From Carettochelys insculpta (Eukaryota; Chordata; Testudines; Carettochelyidae): a stretch of 64,000 bases of DNA. This document shows, piece after piece, positions 25,776-39,170 of this stretch. The stretch lies in the NCBI RefSeq assembly GCF_033958435.1, contig NC_134147.1, positions 41,100,001-41,164,000 of the forward strand, written 5' to 3'. The notes beneath the pieces are model-generated. The model searched no databases and was not told the origin of the DNA. It saw nothing but the letters and a program-made list of their open reading frames with translations. The position numbers were made by a program, and so were the translations under genes. The stretch's first letter is position 1. The number at the start of each line of letters is the position of its first letter.

Positions 25776-26888
25776 GTGAAGGTACACAAGAGGCAGCCAG
25801 GAGCAGCCTTCCTATGCTTTAAAATGGAGACCTATGTCCTACTGACACAACATAACTAACTCTGGGGCTTAAGCGGAGCATAGAGCCAAGGGCCCTCTGC
25901 ACTGGAGTGACTTGAGCCCCTTAGAATTCATAATAGAAACCAAACTTTTGACTGTTGTAGCTAGGCTTTTGTATGAAAGAGCTGTAATATCATTGCCACC
26001 AGACTTACTTCAGCATATATAAGGATCTTTGCAATAGATAGCACTGTTCCATGCACCTCTGTTTTATTTGATGTACACGAGAAAGAGTGGAAAGTCATTG
26101 CTCTAGGCCAGGAGCATACAGCATGTAGCTTTACCGCCATTCAGAATCAATAGGTCTGACAATATAGCTTTTGCTGTAAAATAAATTCTCTCTCTATGGT
26201 CAAGACCCAAAGCCCATTGAAGCCAACGGGAGCCCATTCACTGACTGCAATAAGCTACCAATCAGGCCCTATGTACAATGCTAATGCATTCACCACCTTG
26301 GTACCCAGGTGCCACCACACTACCCAGACATCAGTTGATCACTGGCAGAATAGCTTTACTGCTGAATTGAACCTGTAACTTGTTTTAAACAGTCAGAAAC
26401 AGACCAGTCATTATATAAATTTCAAAGAGAGATTCTAAAGCAATCAATGTTCTTCCCACACACACACCTCAAGCATGAAATAAGATTTCATAATTTGCGT
26501 AAGTTCAAAAACCTCTTATGCTTGAGTCCCATCTTTTCCTACAACTCCTCACCAATAATCCACTCACATATGGGCATCCTAAGCCTCTCTTCCTCAAACT
26601 CTCTAGCACTCCACATCACTGACCTTGAAGTCCTCTCAAACAGCAAATTCACACAGTTCACCAGCTTCTAGATTTTCTTTCTTCTCTTGATGGCTTCCTG
26701 AATTTATGTGCACCATGCTGTAATGTCAAAACCACAACACCTCTGAAGAAACTTACCCACCCCCAACCGTGCAGTAATTCAGGCCTCTTGGCTCTTATTT
26801 CCTTGTGTAAGCTTCACCCTCAAAGATTTTAACTCTTATTTCAAGACAACCCAGAATTCAGGGTTTTCGACATGCCACCCTCAAAGTT

Positions 26889-27160
26889 CTCAACCACAGT
26901 GGGGAACCTTTTTTTGTTTGGGGACCAGTGACCCACAGAGAAGTCATTCAGGGGCCACACACAAGAGAGAAACACAAAAAAAGATAGACACTCATCTCAC
27001 TGAACGTGAGGTGCTAGGACTCCTCTCACATTTCCCCACAGGGCAAGCACCAAAGCTAAGAGACTTGCCACAGGAATGAAACTCAAGCACCAGCTTGCTT
27101 CACCGGGCCAGGGGGCAGGAGCCCCGAGCCTTATTGTCAGGCCAGATCAAAGTAAGATGG
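26889..27160. repeat. Probable interspersed repeat ('ggggaacc...ggggaccagtg' type)
   Basis: The block CAGTGGGGAACCTTTTTTTG, then GGGGACCAGTGACCC and GGGGCCACACACAAGAGAG, resembles a repeat I associate with turtle genomes. Only one copy is in this window, so the call rests on recollection and its extent is approximate. Confidence 0.4.
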
Positions 27161-27235
27161 TGGCCAGTCCAGCCTGCAAGCCATAGGTTCCTCATCCTCA
27201 TTCTGGACAGTTACCTTTTTGTATCAGATGGTGAT

Positions 27236-27330
27236 AGACTGTAAGATCAGAAGGGAACACCAGATCATCTAGCCCGGCCACCAACAACCCACCCCACAAC
27301 CAACAATACAGCACCTCATACACAGGTTAT
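27236..27330 (-). repeat. CR1 LINE 3' fragment, short
   Basis: The plus strand reads GACTGTAAGATCAGAAGGGA, then CAGATCATCTAGCC, the inverted end of another CR1 subfamily. Confidence 0.7.
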
Positions 27331-28173
27331 CTTGTATTCCAAACCCACTCTGCACAAGTTTAACAAACAGAAGCAGCAACTTAGTGGAACACCACCTTGC
27401 ATTTTTTAGAGCTGCAGTAAAAAAAAAAAAAACAAACAGCAGCCTGCACTTTACAAGCAAAAAACCACCCAACAACTGTTCCTAACAATAGTCTTTGTCA
27501 GATAAACTGACAGCAGAGGCATGCCCCTAGTCTGGCTGAGGTTTTGGGAAAGGCAAATCTCCCAATCTGAATGAATAAAGAATGCAAGTATGCCCTCTAG
27601 AGTGAGCAGAAATCCAAATTGTGACATCTCCAGGGAATCACGTTGTGGGCTACAGTGTTCCCAATGAACTCTTCCTGTGAGTTGAAGGCTGCAAAAAAAC
27701 TTGTTTTTTGGCCTGCTCTTTTGCACAATGCAGCTCCCGCTTCATGGAATTCCACCTCTCAGCATCATCCTGTTTCACTTCAAAATTCTCTCAGGTTGTA
27801 CCAGTGTGTGATTAGGGCATGCTGAACCTTTCAAACAGCAAAAGAGGGGGAGTGGTACTGTTTTCTGTTCTGAATTTCTACTGTATATTGCATTAAATTA
27901 TTCTGCAGGGCTATTTGCTTTGGAAGTTTTCCTTGCATTTGAGCATTCATGTAAAAAGCTCTTCCCTCACTTAAAAAACCTTGAAAAGAAAGTCAAGACA
28001 ATAAAATACATTAAAAATCTGCATGAGACAAGTTTAGCCAGGCTCTGCTGATTCACCCACTGCCTTTCCATTTAGAACACCCCAACGGCGCCTTTTATCT
28101 TCTCACTAGCTTTATTGTTTTCCCTCCCTAGGTTGAGCCACCATTGATTCCTGTGCCCCCCTTTTCCTATTCT

Positions 28174-28340
28174 CCTGTTCCCTGAAAGCTGAGCACTTGG
28201 GCGGCTTCCCAGGAGAAATTCAGGTGCCACCCAGCAGCAGAGCATCCCATGCCTCCAGCATGTGTTTCTATGGGTGGTGCACATACACAGATGCCTTGGT
28301 GCACATAACAAAATGTATTCCATACCTGGAGGATTTTAAA
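28174..28340 (+). repeat. Unnamed interspersed repeat, copy 2 of 3
   Basis: Begins TGTTCCCTGAAAGCTGAGCA, followed by CTTGGGCGGCTTCCC, AGCAGCAGAGCATCCC and GGTGGTGCACATACAC. It matches in order the copies at 891-1,042 (inverted) and 38,133-38,350. Confidence 0.7.
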
Positions 28341-29105
28341 TAAAGGTGTAAACACTGCTCCTGACCCCACAAACCTGAATGTTCCCCCGCAGCTTCTGCT
28401 TCAGTCTTCCTGCCCTGAAACAGCTCCCTGTTTGCTTTGACTCCACCTTACTCCCAGTGTGTGCTTCACTGCGCTACCACTGAGGTAATCACGACAATTT
28501 TCATTTCTATGAAAGGTTAGAAGGGCAAGCACAACAGGGTCCCAGCCCTTGGTGAGCCTTTTCAGCATTACTACAATATTTGCAGTAAATATTTATCATT
28601 CCTTTACTATTCTTCTGCCTCCTTAATTCAGACCATGCTAGTTGTTCCTATTTCTTTCTTTTAGTTGCAGCCCTTCATTCGAGTGGCTCCTATTCCTGCG
28701 TATCCCATTAGATCCAAAACTCTGCCAGGTCCTTATCTGAATCCTAATGTATTTTGCTAGATTTTAACTACTAGCAATGTGACTCGGAATATAAGCTGCA
28801 AGTAAAGGCCACCTCAGCATTCTGGGTATCACAGGCAAGCTTCGATAGACTAACACTTAAGGAGATAGGATTTTTAACTAACCCCTAGAGCTGTGGGATC
28901 CATGACGCCAGCCACGAGGGACTATTTGTCTAGTTGAGTGTGCCTAACCAGCTTGAAAAATAAATATATGTTAAAGGTAACATGACTAGTTTACTATAGG
29001 AATAGCCACTATAGTAATTACTGCTTCAGAACTAGCTGGATATCATGGCCCTAGAGATCAGAATAGCACCTACAGAACCACTGAAGTCTAAAAGAGACCT
29101 AGTCA

Positions 29106-29240
29106 CAGAGAGGTAGCCGTGTTAGTCTGGATCTTCACAAAACAAAAAAGCAGTCCTGTAGCACTTTGAAGACTAACAAAATATATATTGTGTTCTTAAT
29201 TATGAGCTTTTGTTTGGGCAAACCCACTTCTTCATATACT
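29106..29240 (+). mobile_element. tRNA-type SINE
   Basis: The head CAGAGAGGTAGCCGTGTTAG is followed by TCTGGATCTTC, AAGCAGTCCTGTAGCACTTT, GAAGACTAACAAAATA, and a tail with TGAGCTTTTG and CCCACTTCTTCA. The head resembles a tRNA-type pol III promoter box. It is a different subfamily (CACTTTGAAGAC) from the CACCTTATAGAC copies. Confidence 0.85.
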
Positions 29241-29329
29241 GTCCGGGAATGACATCAAGCCAAACAGAAATCTGTTAACGCTTTGTCCAAGGTTTGCCTG
29301 CACACAACAAAGCTGCATTTGTACATGGT

Positions 29330-29625
29330 TTTGTCTACACTCACCTGGAAGTCAACAGCTGATAGGCAATTTTAGGTATGCCAGTTGTGTACCTTTAAAA
29401 AAAAAAAAAACCACCGACTTTTCAGCAATTGACTGCCGTGCCTGTCTTCATGGTAGAACATCAACAGGAGCACTCCTCCCATCAACCTTCCTTAATCCTC
29501 ACAGCTCATAAGGAGTTCCGAGGTTGGCATTGACCCCAGAACGCACCAGTTCACCCATGCACAAAACGGTGCCCTGGAAGATCAAACCTGAGTGGTCCAT
29601 TTTCTATGATGCGTACAGATGTAGA
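29330..29625. mobile_element. Decayed short element with GTCTACAC-like ends
   Basis: Left end GGTTTTGTCTACACTCACC and right end GTACAGATGTAGACACC are inverted relative to each other. The interior has no coding content and holds an A-run at 29,397-29,410. Boundaries are approximate. Confidence 0.45.
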
Positions 29626-29960
29626 CACCATGTAAAGTTCCTTTCCTTAAACTGACCAGTAGAAATAAGGCTTGCATGCATATAAACTGTCATTTTTGTG
29701 TGAAAGTGAGTATGCAAAGAAAACTATGCTGGCACCTCTGCACACCTACAAGTTAATGGGTGCTACAGGTAACTTTGAACACGTGACCCACGTTGATCCT
29801 TCTTCCTGGCCCATATATCTTTATTTATGTTGTTCAGTTCTACTGATTAGCCCTGTAATTATGTTTTAACTCTGCTGCATGATTGGTGATAGAGGGCCAG
29901 ACTGCCTGACATGGTCTGGCTGCTGTGCATTATGGCTACTTCATAGCACTTCAATAAAGT

Positions 29961-30101
29961 ACCAGAGAGGTAGCCGAGTTGGTCTGTATGTTCAAAAACA
30001 ACAAGTAGTCCTGTGGCACAAAAGTCCTGACGAAGCAGGTCTTTGCCCAGGAATGCTTACGCTCCAAAATATCTGTTAGTCTATAAGGTGCCACAGGACT
30101 T
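29961..30101 (+). mobile_element. SINE head joined to an inverted SINE body
   Basis: The head ACCAGAGAGGTAGCCGAGTT runs to GTCCTGTGGCAC. An inverted body then starts CTGACGAAGCAGGTCTTTGC and ends GGTGCCACAGGACTT. The forward copy breaks off after the GGCAC block, so this is a shorter version of the dimer at 20,132. Confidence 0.8.
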
Positions 30102-31762
30102 CACTTTGATAAAAACAACCTAACTAGCTGGTTAACCCAGGTTTGCAGCTGCTTTGCATCCCCAGAGCACACTGATAAACCTGGTCCATGGATATTTTAA
30201 CAGGCTATACAAAACTGGGACGTGATGCTGTACTCCCTATTCAGGGAGCTCCCTCATTGACTTAGATGTCTCTGCTGGTAAAGACTATTTATGTGGAATA
30301 TGAAGTGCGCATTCAACCCTTTAAATTGCATTTTATAATATCCCATTGTTTCTGATCCTTCATTGCCCCCCCCACAATTTTTTTTTATTTTCCCCAACAT
30401 AACCTATTACATAATGTACTAATATGAGCTCCTCTTTGTCCTGTATTGTCTCATTATACTGTACAAGCAAAATCTTCATAGGAAATCTTTTTTTAAAAGA
30501 ACGTCATGTTGTTAAAGGCTATGACATGCACTTTTAAGATGCCCATGTGAACTCCTAAGGCAAATTTTATTTTTCTTTACACAGCGTTAAACGTAACAAT
30601 TATCACTTCATGCATTTGTCACTTCATGCTTGAAAAAGGTAATTGGATACGGCTGCAACACATTTCTGTGCCTCAACCAGCCAGCTCTAGTTCCTCAGCA
30701 GCTGCTACCAATGTGGGAGGGGGGACCCTCTGTAGCCTGTTTCTGTATGATCGGTTATCAATACCAGTGGACTGTCTTGAATCTTTGTCAGAAAGTTGGA
30801 TAGAAAGATGCAGATATGACTGAACAAGTTATCAGAATGTCGTCACTGGTTACAATAAAATATGAGCTAGAGGTAACAAGCACTTAAAGAGATTTAGTGA
30901 TTAATAAAGGGCAGCTGAACTCCTGCAGCATACAGCAATACACATGAGAATGTTTTAATATTAGTTTCTACTCCTAGCAATACTATAATTACACTGAAAG
31001 GCCATGTATTATCAATATAAACTTTATCCTGAAGGATCTTAATGTGTTCTGAAAATGAGTGATTTATCAGCTCAGAATTTGATTCTCATGGAGTCCTGGA
31101 GACGTCAGTAAGTTGTAGCCATGGACCACTTTACAGGATTTGGTCTGTAAACACATAAGGCATCAAGAGAATCACTTCATCATGCATCTCCGGGTGCAGA
31201 ACACATCAACACTGGACTGGGGCAAAAGGTGAAATTCTGGTCAAGAACATATGGACCAAATTCTGCTGTTCCAAAGGCACCTTGGAATCTTTAATGCCTT
31301 CGCAAAGCAGACAGGTTGTTGGACTTTAGGATGTTGTCTGAAAAAAAGACCCCCTACATAGTAATCTGCAAAGAACTCAAGTTATCTATGAGCAAAAGGG
31401 CAACAAGCTAAGCTGACCCTGCCCGGATCCCGGCCTTTGATTGTAGGGAGTCTATATATTTCCAATCAGATGCTTAGATGAGTAATCTAGAATTCTACGG
31501 ATATGCAAACCAAGCAAGAGTGTTCTAGGAATACATATTAATGAAGAACAAAATATGTTCCATTTACTTGCATTGGCCCTATGTGGAAATATCATTACCC
31601 TGCAACTGTTCCAGTTTTACTGCATTGACCACTAAGGAACAAGTCAATAACCTAGTCTAATAATAATATAATGCAAGGTGACAGGTTTTAGTATAAAGTT
31701 AACTCTTGTGACAGCACCTAACCACACAGCCTTCTTCTGACAAGGCTACCTGAGTCAGCATG
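30102..31762. other. Intronic, nothing recognised
   Basis: AT-rich, no named repeat, no exon-like frame. Confidence 0.5.
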
Positions 31763-32985
31763 AACCATAGAACACTAGGACTGGAAGGGACCTCGAGAGG
31801 CCATCGAGTCCAGCCCCCTGCCCCAATGGCAAGACCAAGCACCATCCAAACCATCCCTGATAGACATCTATCTAACCTGTTCTTAAATATGTCCAGTGAT
31901 GGAGATTCCACAACCTCCCTTGGCAATTTATTCCACTGTTTGACCACCCTGACAGTTAGGAACTTTTTCCTAATGTCCAACCTAAACCTCCCTTGCTGCA
32001 GTTTAAGTCTGTTGCCTCTTGTTCTATCCTCAGAGGCCAAGAAGAACAAGTTCTCTTCCTCCATATAACTCCCTTTTAGGTACCTGAAAACCGCTATCAT
32101 GTCTCCCCTCAATCTTCTCTTTTCCAAACTAAACAAGCCCAATTCTTTCAACCTTTTTTCATAGGTCACATTCTCTAGACCTTTAAATCATTCTTGTCGC
32201 TCTTTTCTGGACCCTTTCTAGTTTCTCCACATCTTTTTTGAACTTCAGTGCCCAGAACTGGGCACAATACTTCAGCTGAGGCCTAACCAGCGCAGAGTAG
32301 AGCAGAAGAATGACTTCTCGTGTCTTGTTCACAACACACCTGTTAATGCATCCCAGAATCATGTTTGCTTTTTTTGCAACAGCATCACACTGTTGACTCA
32401 TATTTAGCCAGTGGTCCACTATAATCCCTAGATCCCTTTCTGCTGTAGTCGTTCCTAGACAGTCTTTCCCCATTCTGTATGTGTGAAACTGATTGTTCCT
32501 TCCCAAGTGGAGCACTTTGCATTTGTCCTTATTAAACTTCATCCTGTTTACCTCAGGCCATTTATCCAGATCATTTTGAATTATGACCCTATCCTCCAAA
32601 GCAGTTGCAACCCCTCCCAACTTGGTATCATATGCAAACTTAATAAGCGTACTTTCTCTGCCAATATCTAAATCGTTGATGAAGATACTGAACAGAACCG
32701 GTCCTAACACAGACCCCTGCGGAACCCCACTTGTTATACTTTTCCAGCAGGACTGAGAACCATTAAGAACTACTCTCTGGGTACAGTTATCCAGCCAGTT
32801 ATGCACCCACATTATAGTAGCCTCATCTAAATTGTATTTGCCTAGTTTTTTGATAAGAATATCATGAGAGACCATATCAAACGCTTTACTAAAGTCTAGG
32901 TATACCACATCTACTGCTTCTCCCCTATCCACAAGGCCCGTTATCCTATCAAAGAAAGCTATCAGATTAGTTTGACAAGATTTAA
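31763..32985 (-). pseudogene. CR1 LINE 3' half, long open reverse transcriptase frame
   Basis: On the minus strand the frame from about 32,932 to 32,183 encodes 249 residues of CR1 reverse transcriptase with YLDFSKAFDMVSHDILIKKL, GVPQGSVLGPVLFSIFINDL and FAYDTKLGG. The next frame (to 31,699) gives [20 protein letters not shown] and [20 protein letters not shown]. The two parts are joined by a frameshift near 32,170. The first catalytic Asp of the FADD box is Tyr, so the enzyme is dead even where open. The 5' side is cut off at about 32,985, within the region before YLDFSKAF. The 3' end on the plus strand begins AGGACTGGAAGGGACCTCGA. It is the best-preserved LINE in the window. Confidence 0.93.
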
Positions 32986-33740
32986 TGAGTTTTAATCAAC
33001 AAGGATAATAAAAATCAGGCTATTACTTTGCATGTTAAAATATATGAATATCTAAAATAGAAAAACCATCACCTATGGACAAAGTGTAGGGAGCGCTAGG
33101 TAAGTTCCAGTTTTTCTTGTAGTTTTGACATATCAGATGGTAATAGAGACTGACCTCAGTCAACATGGAAAGTCAGTATTTTGGAAATTAAGGAAAAAAG
33201 GTGCAGCTTTTTTTTTTTTTTAAAATTAAAAAGTAGTTTCATTTGACATGCAGGGACAAATGTAACATTTCCCCCAAAAGTTAAACCTATAGGTTTCTCT
33301 CTACACGTTATTCATATCCAGAGAGCAAATATATTTTGAACCTAAGTGCTCTGCAGATCTCTGACTTTTCTTATTGACGTTTTAAATTACAGGAACATCT
33401 GAGGAGAGGCTACATCGTGTCAAATGTAAACAAAACATTAAGAGAGAGACATTCCCCTTTGGGCTGTGAACATGACCTTCTAAACGTGAGTGAATGTAAA
33501 CTGATGCACTGTGCAATATGAAGCCAGATTCCGCGCCACCACTTCTATTCAGCGTGCCCTCAGCAGCATCAGACCCTGGACACAAGTCCCTAGGCTGCTG
33601 GGAATTTGCAAGAATCTGGTCAATTTCATGTTGTTAGAATCCAAACAGAGAGTAAGAGGAGGAAAAGTTAGGGAGATTTTCAGCTATCATGAAATCAACC
33701 AAATTTGTGCCAGGAGGAGGATGCTTGGGTTTTTTAAATG

Positions 33741-33741
33741 A

Positions 33742-33767
<26 letters not shown>
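33741..33767 (+). repeat. Poly(A) run, 27 bp
   Basis: An uninterrupted run of A. It could be the tail of an unidentified retrocopy ending here, since a weakly coding-like frame (33,511-33,741) precedes it, but no parent sequence was recognised. Confidence 0.9.
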
Positions 33768-33772
<5 letters not shown>

Positions 33773-33827
33773 TCTTACAAGTTGTTAGTAACCTATGTTC
33801 TCTAAGTTGCATAGTCAGGCACTCAAA

Positions 33828-34125
33828 GGCTGTGTCTACATGACATCCTAACCAGGAAGTAAACTATGCAATTTGCGTAGCTTATTTTGAATTAGACTAT
33901 TTCGGCACGTAGCACTGTTTAAGCGGTGCCACATGCTGAAATAAAGGGCTATTTCTAGGCATCCCTGTAGTCCTCCTGTGATGAGATGTACAGGGATGCC
34001 AGAATAGCACACCCATTATCTCAAAAACTGTTTCAAGACAGCAAGCATGTTTCTTAGACGCAGGCAGCTACTTCAGGATACCACTGCAGCCCACGATAGA
34101 TAGTGCCCTTAGTGTAGACATAGCC
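33828..34125. mobile_element. Short Harbinger-like element (298 bp)
   Basis: The left end GGCTGTGTCTACA and the inverted right end GGCTATGTCTACACT match. Both flanks carry AAA (33,825-33,827 and 34,126-34,128), consistent with a 3-bp target duplication. The interior contains ATTTCGGCACGTAGCACTG and has no coding capacity. A truncated relative lies at 11,925-12,180. Confidence 0.75.
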
Positions 34126-37100
34126 AAAAACTGGCACGTCAGATTCATAGCTGCCTTTGCAACCTTAAGTCTGCCCACTTGTGCTTTGATCTTGGAAATT
34201 AAATGAGCCAGGTGTCGGTGGGGAGGCGGGAGGAACACATCAGTATGTTATCATTAAAGACTGTATCCTATACATAATATATATATACCCTGCCTCTTTC
34301 TCTTCCCCACTAGATCCTCTGGTGGCAGGACTGGCAGCCTGCTCTTAGAATGTATTCTCACTAATTTGGCAGTCTGCCTGAGAAATGCAAGTAAGAGGGG
34401 AAAAAAACAAATCATCTTTAAAAGTTACATCACAGTAGAAGCTGAACAGAATTTCATGGAACAAAGAAAAGGCACTGTAGTATCCTAAGGATATGCCCCC
34501 TGCCAAATCTCAAAGGACTTCAGCAAACAGTGGAGGTTTGGTACCTTCTCAGAAACAAGGTCACAGGAATCTTGTACAATGGACAAGATCAGGCAACCTA
34601 AATAGAAGCATCACCACCAGCTTTCTCTAGATAGGAAACTATCAGATTTGCATGGGTTCTTAATTCAGATAAGGTGTGTGTTTCTTTTCAAGTAAAAAGA
34701 AGAATGCACATCTTTCATTTAATTTTTTTAGAAATAGCAGGAGGTTTATTCTTATTTGTTTTGAAAAGGATTTAAAAGTTTTCCATTTAATTTTTTAAAT
34801 GGGAATTCAATCAAGTATATTGTTTTCTTCACCCTATAACTCTTATTCACTAAGCTTTAAACAAAAAGGGCTATAATCAACTTGGCTTTCAGTAACATTT
34901 TCTTCATTTTCCAACCTTGAGCATTAAATTAACTGTGCCAAAATACAGCACCACTACAAATTTCTATATTTTATATTTTAAATGGTTACACTTTCTCCAG
35001 ATTTTCATGTCCCAGTTACAATCACTCATCTTTGTATAGCAGTTTGAAATCTGATGAAAAGCACTCTGTAAAGCTCAGAACTGTATTATTAAAGTACATT
35101 TATTTCTGTTGTGTTTCCAAAATAAGTAATATATCATGAAATTATCTGGCGCTAAGATTCTCTGTTTAGTAATGTGGATTTTCAGTGCAGTGGAAAGATT
35201 GTGTGACAAGGGGACCTCAGCAACCCACCCTGAGACTGTCACCTGATGGGCAGATCTTATCAGCACCCACCTACCCACCTCAAGGGCTGCCCAAGCAACC
35301 TGTCCTGCTAAGCAACAAGTTCTGATCTCCCACAGAAAATGCAGAGAGTTGGCATAACAATCCCCAGAAAAGCAACACAAAAACACTGAAAACAACTCAC
35401 CTCTGGAAAGCTAAGTCACAGGGACTTGACACAGAAGCCGAGATCAAGACCCCAAATAAATCGCTCTCACTATACATCAAGTTTCTACAGAGTGAGTTCC
35501 TAAGATTTTTGCCCCCTTTATCAATGAAATGGAGATATGCACAGCTTCTGTCACCACACACACCGCTAATAATTATTTACAGTGGCTTTGATAATAAACA
35601 TGATTTTATTAAGTATAAAGTAGGATATCAGTGGATGCAAGTAGTAACAGATCAAAGTAAGTTACTACACGAAAATAAAACAAAAACACACTAACTAATC
35701 CTAATACACTAAGAAGTCATTACAAATCATAAATAAGAATTCATGTGAGAAATTAAGTGACATCCTTCTCAGGCCAGAGTTGACCTTTATTTTTAGATGG
35801 ATCTAGCAGCTTCTCTCAACCCTGTCAGAGTTCTTTTTGTTTTTGAGTATCCTCTTGGGGTAAGGAGCAGCCTCTGAGGCCCCACTGAAGGCAATCATTG
35901 TTTGCTTCCCATTGCTTATACAGAATTTCCCTAGAGCAGCAAGTCTTTGTTCAATTCTTCCCACTCCGGCAAAAAAAGTACAAAATTTGAGATGGATTCC
36001 AGCACCAGGTTACATGGTCACATATCTTGTAGGACCAACCACAATCCAGGCTTACAGGAACAACAAGACTAGTCACAGATCATTGCCTTGAGCACCCAGC
36101 CATTAAGCTTCCTGAGCACTGTTAATAGCCTTCATTAGCACATCTAGTTACATAAATGTGTTTGTACTTCATAATTTTAACTTGCTATACAAGACTGATA
36201 TGTGCACAAAAACAGAATACACATTCAGGAGATTATAAGCTCTTCAAAATCCTCATGCTCCAATTTGCATAAAGCATATTTGAATTATGCAAAGTCAAAA
36301 CATATTTCCATAAAAAAATAAAGTCACAGCTTCCCCCACCAAGCAGTTTAGTCTCTCACAAAAATATTATGGGAGGGATCCTCAAAGATACACAGCACTG
36401 GCCTAACTCCGCTCCCATTTAAACCAATAAGACCAGTTATTCCAAGGCTGAGTGCTTGGAAATCTCACCCTGTATGTTTCAGTCTATGTGCACTTTACTT
36501 TCTTTTTGTTAAAACTATGTTAATATTATTTTCTACAGAAAGAAATACCTTTCAGAAGTGGTTTCAAATTTCTTCCTCTGAGAAGCACTCCCCCTCCCCA
36601 CAACACTGAGACTGCTCCTGGATGTAAGCACACGTGACCCGTTCTAAATAAAGGATATTTTCCACTTCTTGCACAACTGGAACAGATATAAACTGCCTGA
36701 ACAAACTGCACTGCAGAACTCTACAAGAATATAAAACACTTGAAATAAGATCCATAAATAGCAGTAATCTGAAAAAAAGAACAAGCACAATATTGAAAAT
36801 CTTAATCAAGTTTAAATCTAAAACACACTGCAAAATTAATTTACAAATTAGATTTTATCAGAGGAATGGTAAAGAACTTTAGAACAGTCCTGTTCATTTT
36901 CCAGTTAGTATTCTCTACAAAAATATGTACACCAAGGTTTGGGTTTTTCCTAATTAGATACTAACCTTGATAATATACAGTGTTATAAAGGGACAGAAAA
37001 TTCGTTTAACTGGTCACTCATTATCCAACACTGCGAGCAGCACAAGAGGACATAAAATAAGCGAAGAACTGAATGCTGGCTAGATGCGAGATACTGATTT

Positions 37101-38132
37101 ACATTAATATATATGTATTATATCTTGACTATCTACAGCAATGATAATTTTGCAGAAACAACTTCAGTAAAAGTCACAAATTAAGTCTCAAAGTTATTTC
37201 TAATATAATATGCATTAGCTCCTTTTTAAAAAAAAAAAAAAAAAAGTCACCCTGCAAACTGAGTTTCCATCAACTTTTTTTCCATTTAAACACAGTTTTC
37301 ATTGCAGGATGATTCTTAAGAAACTCTTTCACATTCAACAGTCTATTATCCAAGAACTCTCAAATAACCAGCATTTTAAACATAATTAAAATTTAGTTAG
37401 GTTTTCCATACATATGCTATAGTGAAAGTAGATACAAATGCAGTGTAAGCTCACAGTGTACAATACTGTTATTTGTAAGTAAAGCACTCTGCATACATCT
37501 GTTTGTTTCTTAATATCTAATCTTGGTTTTTCTTTAGTATTACCCATTGCTAGGCATACCTCTCTGCCAAACATTCTGGACAATTATCTCCCAGTCCTGG
37601 GGCTGCCAGATATGAAGAGTTTGCTGTATCACTTCTGATCTTTTTCTGCTCAAATGTGAAGTAACATACTCTGGGGAGAGGGGCGGGAGGAGAAGCTTGC
37701 AATTCTTGCTGAGTGCAATTTTTATGAAACTGAACTGATCAGCTACAACAGTTGACAGTTTGCAGGCCTTCACTGTACCAAGCATATAAACAAAATGGAC
37801 TTGTATTACTGGGAAGAAAAAGAATCTAATGGACCAATCCAGTCAATTTTCACTGTTCTTAGCACATCTGTATCAACATTAAACTTAGATTATCAGCAGC
37901 CCTTGTTGTTATCCCCTAGGTTTTATTACCCTGACTGTAGACCCTATCTAGGCTAGGCTTTTAGTCCACCAGAGACTCTGCTTCCTGCATTGGCCTGGCC
38001 TGCCCCGGGCTCTGCACACTGCAGGAGACCAGGGCTACATGCTGGACTAGCTGTGTCAATGCCAACCTTATCCATTCTTTCCTGCCAAACAGATCCCATC
38101 CAGGTTAGGTAATAGTTATTCTACCTGAGGGC
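34126..38132. other. Intronic, nothing recognised
   Basis: Long AT-rich stretch with an A-run at 37,228-37,244. No convincing exon or repeat was seen, so an alternative MITF first exon with little coding sequence could hide here. Confidence 0.45.
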
Positions 38133-38350
38133 CAGTGTTCCCTGTAAGCTAAGCACTTGAGCGGCCACACAGAAGAGATGCAAATGCTCCCTGGCTGATT
38201 AGCTGAGCACCCACAGCTGCCCACGAGCAGCACCATATGATTCTATTGGATGGTGCACACATCCACATTCCACGGTGCACATAAAATTTATTTCTCACTT
38301 GGATGGAAAAAATTAGAGGAATCATTGCTAAGGACACTCTCATGCTGCAG
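38133..38350 (+). repeat. Unnamed interspersed repeat, copy 3 of 3
   Basis: Begins CAGTGTTCCCTGTAAGCTAA, then GCACTTGAGCGGCC and GATGGTGCACACATCC, and ends CTTGGATGGAAAAAATTAGA. It extends further at the 3' side than the copy at 28,174 and matches the inverted copy at 891-1,042. Confidence 0.7.
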
Positions 38351-38839
38351 AGATGTAGGGTGTGCAAGAAAGATTCTGCATGTTTCTGCTCCGTCACCCT
38401 TCCTGATGAATCTGGACATGAAGCTGCTGGGGCACATGGGGGCGTGGTCCACACTGCAATACCACCATGATTTGATGACTCCATCTCTGTTTCTTTGGAC
38501 ACAGATAGTCCCCAGAGCTGGCATGCCAGGTGCTTGGCTCAGATGAAGTAAGTACCTGCACTCAGTGACAGCAAGCTGGCTGACGCTCAATGCAGGTAAA
38601 CTAGATATAATGCTGGTCAGTTTCAGGAAGCCACTGAGAACATGGTCATGATTCCCAAGTAGATTTGCCCTCTTCAGCCTCACAAAGGTTCACAGCATAG
38701 GAGTGCATTTACAGCCCAGAGTCCTGGAGGCTTAAAGAACTGTATTTGCATTGGGGCGTGTAAGATGGGGAAGTGAAAACAATTCACTTCAGCTCAGGAG
38801 CTAAACCCTATATTCCTCGTTCTGACAGCTGAAACAGAC

Positions 38840-39170
38840 TAGAGTAAACTCCTTCATATCCGGCAGCCTTGGGACCAGAAGGTTGCCAGATACTCATATA
38901 TTCTGGCTAACAGAGGCTAGCAATGCTTAGCACTAATTGAAAAACAAGATTAGATATTAAGAAACAAAAGTGTATGCAGAGTACTTTATTTACGAACAAC
39001 AGTAGTAATGTACACTGTAAACGTACACTGCATTTGCTGTATTTATTTGTATTTACTTTCACTATAGTGTACCTATGGAGCACTTAACAAAAATTTACTG
39101 AGCTTAAAATGCCAGTTATTTGAGAGTTCCAGCTGAAAGAATGCCAGATATGAAAAAAAGTGTGCTGTAT
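38840..39170. mobile_element. Probable decayed Tigger-like element
   Basis: Left end CTTCATATCCGGCAGCC and inverted right end TTTTCATATCTGGCATTC are similar. The interior has GGTTGCCAGATACTC and no coding capacity. Target duplications cannot be read. Confidence 0.4.

Noticed and set aside
32183..32932. The 249-codon frame as a host gene
   Set aside because: It is CR1 reverse transcriptase with a missing catalytic Asp and a frameshift at its 3' side.
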